Positions 1 through 4,373 of a stretch of 5,118 nucleotides of DNA are shown one piece after another. This stretch comes from Smithella sp. UBA2180 (GTDB lineage: Bacteria > Desulfobacterota > Syntrophia > Syntrophales > Smithellaceae), in NCBI GenBank assembly GCA_002327415.1, contig DCVU01000076.1, positions 4,104 through 9,221 of the forward strand, in the 5' to 3' direction. The stretch's first letter is position 1. Each line of letters begins with the position of its first letter. The translations under genes and the position numbers were made by a program. The notes beneath the pieces were generated by a model. The model worked only from the letters and a program-made list of their open reading frames with translations, was not told the DNA's origin and searched no databases.

Positions 1-770
1 TTTTTGCCCTGCTTAACTTCTACCGGAAAAATTTCATCATCGAGTTTCCCTTCGTTCATCGCGCGTACCGCGTTCATCTGGGAATTGAGCGCCCACTCGT
101 CCTGTTCTGCCCTAGTAAAACCGAACTCATCGGCCACTTCCGAGCCGTGAATCGCCATGTGACGATTGTAGAAGGCATCCCACAGGCCGTCATAAACCAT
201 CGAATCCACGACGCGGCCGTTGGGCAGAGCCATTTTGGCGCCCCAGCGCATATCCGGCAGAACAAACGGACAGTTGCTCATGCTTTCCTGACCGCCGGCA
301 ATGCAGATATCGGCGCGTCCCAGCAGAATCATCTGAAACGCCAGATCAATTGTTTTAATGCCGGAAGAGCACACTTTATTGATGGTAATGGAAGGAACGG
401 ATTCCGGAACGCCCGCCAGAATGGTGGCCTGCCGTCCGGGAATCTGGCCGCATCCGGCAGGGACAACCTGTCCCATGAAAATATAGTCAATGTCCGCGGG
501 ATTTACCTTACCTTCAGTGCGGCGCAAAACTTCTTTAATCGCCAAAGCGCCCAGTTCCATTGCCGAAAAATCCTTCAGCGCGCCGCCGGAACGGCCGTAT
601 GGCGTCCGGCAGGCTTCCACGCAAACCACTTCCCGGAATTTTTTGTGTGGATTTTTTATTTTTCTGCCCATTGTGCTGAAATCAGGTTTTCTCTCACCGA
701 ACTTCGCGATGGGCGCGTTCTTATAAATTTCCGATTTTTTTCTTTCCAGTTTCTGCGGCACTTTAACCAT
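1..770 (-). CDS. Acetyl-CoA acetyltransferase (thiolase), N-terminal part, cut by left edge
   Basis: Seen: an open frame from ATG at 770 to the window edge gives 256 residues with no stop. After a lysine-rich extension (about residues 1-45) a standard thiolase fold starts at REVVCVEACRTPYG (46-59). The acylated nucleophile is Cys134 in NKVCSSGIKT; GGQESMSN (159-166) and DGLWDAFYNRHM (194-205) are further family blocks. The second half, with the catalytic His and the CxG cysteine, lies outside the window. Known: thiolases of this group condense two acetyl-CoA to acetoacetyl-CoA or cleave 3-ketoacyl-CoA with CoA, in the cytosol, in beta-oxidation or its reverse. Start choice: an in-frame TAA lies near 827 and a strong AAGGGGGG ribosome site (781-788) sits 10 nt upstream of the ATG, so the extension is probably translated. 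The only internal ATG before the domain (Met34) would still leave an extension. It is divergent from tatA. Family is near certain; exact chain-length specificity (AtoB versus FadA-like) is not resolved. Confidence 0.95.
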   Translation of the reverse strand, partial: MVKVPQKLERKKSEIYKNAPIAKFGERKPDFSTMGRKIKNPHKKFREVVCVEACRTPYGRSGGALKDFSAMELGALAIKEVLRRTEGKVNPADIDYIFMGQVVPAGCGQIPGRQATILAGVPESVPSITINKVCSSGIKTIDLAFQMILLGRADICIAGGQESMSNCPFVLPDMRWGAKMALPNGRVVDSMVYDGLWDAFYNRHMAIHGSEVADEFGFTRAEQDEWALNSQMNAVRAMNEGKLDDEIFPVEVKQGK

Positions 771-780
771 ACAAATTATA

Positions 781-788
781 CCCCCCTT
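781..788 (-). promoter_or_regulatory. Ribosome binding site of the thiolase gene
   Basis: AAGGGGGG on the minus strand, 10 nt before the ATG at 770. It supports the upstream start, and therefore the N-terminal extension, rather than a start near the thiolase core, where no comparable purine run is seen. Confidence 0.65.
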
Positions 789-823
789 TTCTGCTTTATT
801 ACTGATGATAATTGATTGGTAAA

Positions 824-838
824 ATTAAATGATTTAAT
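824..838. promoter_or_regulatory. Perfect 7-1-7 palindrome, possible operator
   Basis: ATTAAAT-G-ATTTAAT is a perfect inverted repeat located 54-68 bp upstream of the thiolase start codon and just downstream of the possible promoter at 852-879, which is a suitable place for a repressor site. Both half-sites are only A and T, so it could be chance; no regulator family is recognisable. Confidence 0.25.
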
Positions 839-851
839 AAATTTAAGCCTC

Positions 852-879
852 TTTTTACATAGAGTATTCTTAAAGTCAA
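852..879 (-). promoter_or_regulatory. Possible promoter for the thiolase gene
   Basis: On the minus strand TTGACT (879-874) is followed after 16 bp by TAAAAA (857-852), a good -35 with a mediocre -10. Transcription would start near 845, leaving a leader of about 75 nt. A second TTGACTT (922-916) followed by TAAATT is an alternative. Assignment rests on consensus matching only, in AT-rich DNA where chance matches are common. Confidence 0.35.
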
Positions 880-948
880 CCGTTTTGATTGAGGAAATTT
901 ACAAAAAAGCCTCTGAAGTCAAGCGATAGTTACAGAAAAACAATAAGA

Positions 949-984
949 TTGACGTGAGCAAATTTATATTATACGCTTTATAAT
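949..984 (+). promoter_or_regulatory. Possible promoter region for tatA
   Basis: A perfect TATAAT -10 hexamer lies at 979-984 and a near-perfect -35 TTGACG at 949-954, but they are 24 bp apart, too far to be used together by a standard sigma-70 holoenzyme. TTGACG could pair with the poorer TATACG at 970-975 (15-bp spacer). The TATAAT is also half of an inverted repeat, TATTATA (967-973)/TATAATA (979-985), so the same place offers a -10-like element on both strands. A promoter here is likely; the exact elements are uncertain. Confidence 0.4.
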
Positions 985-987
985 AAT

Positions 988-1026
988 CCAAACTTAGATT
1001 TTTCGCCATGGTGACGAAAGGTTTGG
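988..1026 (+). promoter_or_regulatory. Possible leader stem-loop upstream of tatA
   Basis: CCAAAC (988-993) is complementary to GTTTGG (1021-1026), and inside this TTTCG (1001-1005) is complementary to CGAAA (1015-1019), giving a two-part stem with a 7/1 asymmetric internal loop and a loop that includes CCATGG. It sits between the possible -10 and the ribosome site of tatA. There is no T-run after it, so it is not an intrinsic terminator. Whether it is an RNA structure or a DNA operator cannot be told from one sequence. Confidence 0.3.
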
Positions 1027-1040
1027 TATCCGTACAAGTT

Positions 1041-1048
1041 AAGGGAGG
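1041..1048 (+). promoter_or_regulatory. Ribosome binding site that fixes the tatA start
   Basis: AAGGGAGG lies 7 nt before the ATG at 1056. It decides against the in-frame ATG at 1008, which would add 16 residues unlike any TatA N terminus and has no ribosome site. Confidence 0.85.
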
Positions 1049-1055
1049 CAACACC

Positions 1056-1238
1056 ATGTTTGAAGGACTTTTTCAACCTACGCACCTTATAATCATTCTG
1101 GTTATAGTTTTGATCATCTTTGGCCCGGGTAAACTGCCGGAGTTGGGAGGATCAATCGGAAAAGCGATTAGAGGATTTAAGAAGGCAATGAATGAACCGG
1201 AGAAACCGGAAGAAGAAACAAAAAAAATTGAAAAATAA
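1056..1238 (+). CDS. tatA: Twin-arginine translocase subunit TatA/TatE
   Basis: A 60-residue protein with the complete TatA architecture: short periplasmic N terminus with Gln7-Pro8, one transmembrane helix (about 10-22), the hinge FGPGKLPELG (22-31), an amphipathic helix SIGKAIRGFKKAM (33-45) and a charged, Lys/Glu-rich tail (46-60). Known: TatA oligomers form the passage through the inner membrane for folded proteins carrying twin-arginine signals, working with TatC (and TatB where present). Length is at the short end for the family. No tatB or tatC is in the window, so the partner must be encoded elsewhere; orphan tatA genes are common. The start at 1056 is set by a strong ribosome site. 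The next gene starts 32 bp downstream on the same strand and is probably co-transcribed. Whether it is functionally TatA, TatE or TatB-like is judged from the FGP hinge and short tail, which fit TatA/E. Confidence 0.93.
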   Translation: MFEGLFQPTHLIIILVIVLIIFGPGKLPELGGSIGKAIRGFKKAMNEPEKPEEETKKIEK

Positions 1239-1270
1239 AGTTAAGGAGAAGTACGAACTAAGATTCTTCA

Positions 1271-1942
1271 ATGAATAAACGTTTAGCTTTCAGGATTCTC
1301 TTCCTACTCCTGTTACTCATCCTATCAGTTTATCTATTCATCCACTATGATCTGTATCTGTTCTTTGAAGACAGACACAAATTATTGAATTTTATTAAGT
1401 CGTACCACCCGTATGACTCACTGGTCTTCATTTTTGTACAAATAATTCAGGTTGTAGCGGCACCTATTCCCGGGGAATTGACCGGAATCATCGGCGGTAT
1501 TTTGTACGGACCGATCTGGGGGACAATTTATTCTACAATCGGCCTCACGCTCGGTTCTTGGATTGCTTTCCTGCTGGCAAGATTTTTTGGCGAACCGCTC
1601 TTAGAGAAAGTAATCAAAAAAGAGGTTTTTGAAAAATTCGAACACTTTATGGAACACAAAGGGCTTCTGGTTTCGTTTTTACTCTTTCTTATTCCGGGTT
1701 TTCCCAAAGATTATTTATGTTACATAATGGGTGTCAGCCTTATCCCCACGGGAACTTTCATCATAATTTCCACAGCCGGACGTATTTTCGGCACAATTAT
1801 GCTTTCCATTATTGGAGCTTTCGCCAGCAATGGGCAGTATACTTTTTTAACTGTTATTCTGGTTATCGGTGTGGTGATCTTTATCACAGCCTACTATTAT
1901 CATGACAAACTTATCGAAATACTCAAGAAAAGAAAAGCGTAG
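1271..1942 (+). CDS. VTT-domain (TVP38/TMEM64, DedA-like) membrane protein
   Basis: A 223-residue integral membrane protein. Hydrophobic segments are visible at about 7-25, 50-68, 72-105 (including a re-entrant-like Gly-rich stretch), 131-153, 155-184 and 190-210, with a basic C-terminal tail (KKRKA). Diagnostic VTT blocks: APIPGELTGIIGG (64-76), GSWIAFLLARFFG (95-107) and FLIPGFPKDYLCYIMG (139-154), the last typical of the TVP38/TMEM64 branch. Known: this superfamily includes bacterial DedA proteins and eukaryotic TMEM41B/VMP1, linked to lipid scrambling and membrane homeostasis; the precise substrate of this branch is generally unknown. The start is forced: an in-frame TAA at 1259-1261 leaves only the ATG at 1271. 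The best ribosome site, AAGGAG (1243-1248), is 22 nt away, which is unusually far. It follows tatA by 32 bp, probably in one transcript, and ends 39 bp from the convergent paaK stop. Confidence 0.88.
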   Translation: MNKRLAFRILFLLLLLILSVYLFIHYDLYLFFEDRHKLLNFIKSYHPYDSLVFIFVQIIQVVAAPIPGELTGIIGGILYGPIWGTIYSTIGLTLGSWIAFLLARFFGEPLLEKVIKKEVFEKFEHFMEHKGLLVSFLLFLIPGFPKDYLCYIMGVSLIPTGTFIIISTAGRIFGTIMLSIIGAFASNGQYTFLTVILVIGVVIFITAYYYHDKLIEILKKRKA

Positions 1943-1981
1943 AAGTTTGCTGTATAATAATAAGCAGTGCATAAATTGATT

Positions 1982-3283
1982 TTAAATATTTCGTCTATCC
2001 AGCACCAGCAAAATTTTGCCATTCTGGCGCGGAATACTTTTTGATTCAACCAGCCGGACATCAACATTAATGCCGGTTACCGAGGTTATGCGCTTCTTAA
2101 TCGCCTCCAGAAAAGATCTTTGCTTCTGCAACTCCAGAGAAAATATTCTATCCGTAACTTCAATAACAACTTCCAGATTATCCATCGCACCTTTTCTTTC
2201 CACGACAAGCTGATAAGGCGTTTCGCCCTGCGCCACGTTGAAAAGCGCGTCCTCGATCTGCGAAGGAAATACGTTCACGCCTCTGATGATAAGCATGTCG
2301 TCGGAACGCCTTGTAATTTTTTTCATGCGCGCCAGGGTACGACCGCATTCACAGGGAGCGTAATCAAGACTGGTAATATCCCCTGTCCGATAGCGGATCA
2401 TCGGGAAAGCTTCTCTGGTCAGCGTTGTAAGCACCAGTTCGCCATCAGAACCGGCAGGCAAAACCTTTCCTGTTTCAGGATCAATGATTTCCGGAATGAA
2501 CGCATCTTCATAAAGATGCATACCTTTTTTACACAAACATTCGCCGGCAACACCGGGACCTATCACCTCGGAAACTCCGTAATTGTCGGTAGCATTAAGC
2601 AACAACCTGTTCTCTATTTCCTCGCGCATCTTTTCCGACCACGGTTCTCCTCCGAATAGCCCGATTTTTAAAGAAAGCGATTTAGGATCAATACCCAATT
2701 GCTCAATACGGTCAGCCAGAGCCATAGCGTAGCTGGAGGTACTGACCAGCGCCGTGGTTTTATAATCCTGCATAATCATAATCTGTTTATCTGTATTGCC
2801 AGTACCCATAGGAATGACCGAAGCGCCGATGGCTTCCGCGCCATAATGCACTCCGAATGCTCCGGTAAAAAGACCATAACGGAAAGTTATCTGCACCACG
2901 TCGTCATGAGTCACGCCGGCGGCGGTCATAAAACGAGCCGCCAGATTGGACCAGATTTTTATGTCATTCTTCGTGTAACCCATCACTATCGGCTTGCTGG
3001 TGGTGCCGGAGGAAGAATGAATGCGCACAATCTCTCTGAGCGGCACGGCAAACATTCCATAAGGATAATTAACCCGCAGATCGTCTTTCACGGTAAAAGG
3101 TATTCTGGTCAAATCAGAGAAAGAACGAATATCTTCCGCAATAATGCCTGAGTCATTAAATATTTTCCGGTAATGAGTGACATTCTTGTAAACCCTGTTG
3201 ACCGTGGCCTGAAGCCTTTCCAGTTGCAATTGTTCTAGCTCATCACGTGACATACACTCATGAGTTGCGTCCCAGATATTCAT
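1982..3283 (-). CDS. paaK: Phenylacetate-CoA ligase (AMP-forming)
   Basis: 433 residues, the normal length for PaaK. Motifs of the adenylate-forming superfamily appear in order: phosphate loop SSSGTTSKP (89-97), GLFGGEPWSE (207-216), NYGVSEVIGPGVAGEC (233-248), YRTGD (297-301) with the ATP-ribose-binding Asp, and IIRGVNVFPSQIED (331-344) leading into the C-terminal lid domain. CEC (310-312) and the Cys248/Cys250 pair are typical cysteine positions and might bind metal (inference). Known: the enzyme makes phenylacetyl-CoA (or a related aryl-acyl-CoA) from the acid, ATP and CoA via an acyl-adenylate, in the cytosol. In anaerobes this serves aromatic amino acid or arylacetate breakdown, sometimes in reverse with indolepyruvate ferredoxin oxidoreductase. 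Start: ATG 3283 with GGGAGG 5 nt upstream; a longer in-frame start at 3379 would read through the palindromic repeat and is rejected. It lies downstream of livG-livF on the same strand. The exact acid used is not determined. Confidence 0.94.
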   Translation of the reverse strand: MNIWDATHECMSRDELEQLQLERLQATVNRVYKNVTHYRKIFNDSGIIAEDIRSFSDLTRIPFTVKDDLRVNYPYGMFAVPLREIVRIHSSSGTTSKPIVMGYTKNDIKIWSNLAARFMTAAGVTHDDVVQITFRYGLFTGAFGVHYGAEAIGASVIPMGTGNTDKQIMIMQDYKTTALVSTSSYAMALADRIEQLGIDPKSLSLKIGLFGGEPWSEKMREEIENRLLLNATDNYGVSEVIGPGVAGECLCKKGMHLYEDAFIPEIIDPETGKVLPAGSDGELVLTTLTREAFPMIRYRTGDITSLDYAPCECGRTLARMKKITRRSDDMLIIRGVNVFPSQIEDALFNVAQGETPYQLVVERKGAMDNLEVVIEVTDRIFSLELQKQRSFLEAIKKRITSVTGINVDVRLVESKSIPRQNGKILLVLDRRNI

Positions 3284-3288
3284 AAAAA

Positions 3289-3294
3289 CCTCCC
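3289..3294 (-). promoter_or_regulatory. Ribosome binding site that fixes the paaK start
   Basis: GGGAGG on the minus strand, 5 nt before the ATG at 3283. It lies just outside the palindromic repeat (which begins at 3303) and excludes the 32-residue longer reading frame that would be translated from the repeat. Confidence 0.8.
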
Positions 3295-3302
3295 GCAAAG
3301 TC

Positions 3303-3425
3303 AAGCTGTTGAAAAACACCCATCTGCTGCGTTGTGCTACGCCTTTCGTCATTGCGGCGTATCTAAAAATACGCCTCACTCCTCAGGACTTGCACGCCTT
3401 GCATCTGGATATTTTTGAACAGCTT
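3303..3425 (-). repeat. Large intergenic palindromic repeat, copy A
   Basis: A 123-bp imperfect palindrome between livF and paaK. The ends are a perfect 8-bp inverted repeat (AAGCTGTT at 3303-3310, AACAGCTT at 3418-3425), continued by five A/T pairs and further pairing. The central hairpin is GGCGTAT (3356-3362)/ATACGCC (3369-3375) with a 6-nt loop. Read on the minus strand it carries the blocks GCAAGGCG (3402-3395), GAGGAGTGAG (3384-3375) and CGCAATGACGAA (3356-3345), the same blocks in the same order as copy B. No coding capacity, no T-run of an intrinsic terminator, and no flanking target duplication that I can see. It could be a MITE-like or REP-like element, or a structured element processed in the liv-paaK transcript. 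The rest of the 208-bp livF-paaK gap (3426-3491) is AT-rich with nothing I can name. Confidence 0.8.
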
Positions 3426-3491
3426 AATAAAATTTTAAACTTCTTCTCGTTTCACCTTACGATATTATCTCCGCGCGTTTACACCGGAATT

Positions 3492-4235
3492 TTATCTTTC
3501 CCATATCTCTTTCTTATCTTTACCGAGATATGCCCTCTGAACATCTTTATTATCGAGTAATTCGGCAGCGGTACCTTCAAGAATCATGCGACCATTATCC
3601 AATACATAGCCGCGGTTGGCCATTTTCAGGGCCGCCCGCGCGTTTTGTTCGACCAGCAAGACTGTTGTCTTTTTCTCTCTGGACAAGCTTTCGATAACAC
3701 GGAATATTTCCTGAGTTATTATCGGTGCAAGTCCCATGGAAGGCTCATCCAGAAGCATCAGTTTCGGTCTGGCCATAAATGCCCTGCCGATGGCGAGCAT
3801 TTGCTGTTCTCCTCCCGACAACGTTCCGGCAAGCTGTTTTCGCCTCTCCTGGAGAATAGGAAACAAATCATAGACCATCTCTTTATTTTTTTTCACGTCC
3901 TCCCCTCCGCCCAGCATTTTATGATGCAAATAAGCGCCCAATTCCAGATTATCCTCTACTGAAATAGGTTTGAAGACCTGTCTGCCTTCCGGAACCTGGG
4001 AAATACCCAACCGGACAATCCGGTGGACGGCAAGATTATTTATCGGAACATCGTTAAACAAAATCTCTCCGCTGCGGGGAGGCACCACACCGGACAAGGA
4101 ATTAAGAAGAGTTGTCTTACCGGCTCCATTGGCGCCGATAAGAGTGACTATTTCACCTTCCGTCAAATGAAGAGAGACGTTTTTCAGCGCCTGTGCCTGT
4201 CCGTAGAATGTATTTATGTTTTTAATCTTTAGCAT
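3492..4235 (-). CDS. livF: Branched-chain/aromatic acid ABC transporter ATPase LivF
   Basis: 247 residues, complete. Walker A GANGAGKTT (34-42), Q-loop region SQVPEGRQVF (79-88; the PEGR block is typical of LivF), signature LSGGEQQM (139-146), Walker B LMLLDEPSMGLAP (159-171), and LVEQNA (194-199), where Gln197 stands at the switch-His position, as usual in LivF. Known: LivF and LivG form the cytoplasmic ATPase pair driving LivH/LivM permeases, with a periplasmic binding protein, in the HAAT family that imports Leu/Ile/Val, other amino acids, urea, or aromatic acids depending on the system. Start: ATG 4235 gives the usual N terminus (MLKIKNINTFYG); the ribosome site is weak (GGA about 8 nt upstream), adjacent to repeat copy B. 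It follows livG by 138 bp, far more than the few bases or overlap usual for this pair. Family assignment is very secure; the substrate is not. Confidence 0.96.
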   Translation of the reverse strand: MLKIKNINTFYGQAQALKNVSLHLTEGEIVTLIGANGAGKTTLLNSLSGVVPPRSGEILFNDVPINNLAVHRIVRLGISQVPEGRQVFKPISVEDNLELGAYLHHKMLGGGEDVKKNKEMVYDLFPILQERRKQLAGTLSGGEQQMLAIGRAFMARPKLMLLDEPSMGLAPIITQEIFRVIESLSREKKTTVLLVEQNARAALKMANRGYVLDNGRMILEGTAAELLDNKDVQRAYLGKDKKEIWER

Positions 4236-4248
4236 ATCTTTTATCCAA

Positions 4249-4370
4249 CGGCTTTAGAAAAATTGCCAGAGGCAAGGCGCGCTTGGGAAGAGGAATGAGA
4301 CGTACATTTTCGTACGTCGCAATGACGAAGACTAAAGCGCAACGCCGTATATGGCAATTTTAATAAGCCG
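4249..4370 (+). repeat. Large intergenic palindromic repeat, copy B
   Basis: A 122-bp imperfect palindrome filling nearly all of the livG-livF gap; it ends 3 bp before the livG stop codon and begins 13 bp upstream of the livF start. Terminal inverted repeats CGGCTT (4249-4254)/AAGCCG (4365-4370), then AAAATTGCCA (4259-4268)/TGGCAATTTT (4352-4361). Central hairpin GACGTAC (4299-4305)/GTACGTC (4312-4318), 6-nt loop. It shares GCAAGGCG (4272-4279), GAGGAATGAG (4290-4299) and CGCAATGACGAA (4318-4329) with copy A, which lies in the opposite orientation. Stem sequences differ from copy A in both arms together, so pairing is kept. No ORF and no clear target-site duplication. Confidence 0.82.
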
Positions 4371-4373
4371 TCA

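Noticed and set aside
147..815. Plus-strand open frame of 222 codons
   Set aside because: It lies antisense to the thiolase coding sequence, which has clear family motifs; the plus-strand product has no recognisable domain and no ribosome site.
1008..1055. Longer tatA starting at the ATG at 1008
   Set aside because: No ribosome site there, the extra residues do not fit TatA, and AAGGGAGG sits exactly before the ATG at 1056.
1943..1981. Terminator between the convergent VTT gene and paaK
   Set aside because: Only a 4-bp TGCT/AGCA pairing with a large loop and no proper T-run on either strand; not enough to call a terminator.
2120..3151. Plus-strand frames of 179 and 150 codons opposite paaK
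   Set aside because: Antisense shadows of a strongly conserved gene, without motifs or ribosome sites.
3284..3379. 32-residue N-terminal extension of paaK
   Set aside because: It would be translated from the palindromic repeat; family length and the GGGAGG site both point to 3283.
3303..4370. The two repeats as a CRISPR array, an insertion sequence or intrinsic terminators
   Set aside because: Only two copies, 824 bp apart and inverted, with no spacers; no transposase and no clear target-site duplication; the hairpins are far longer than intrinsic terminators and not followed by a U-run.
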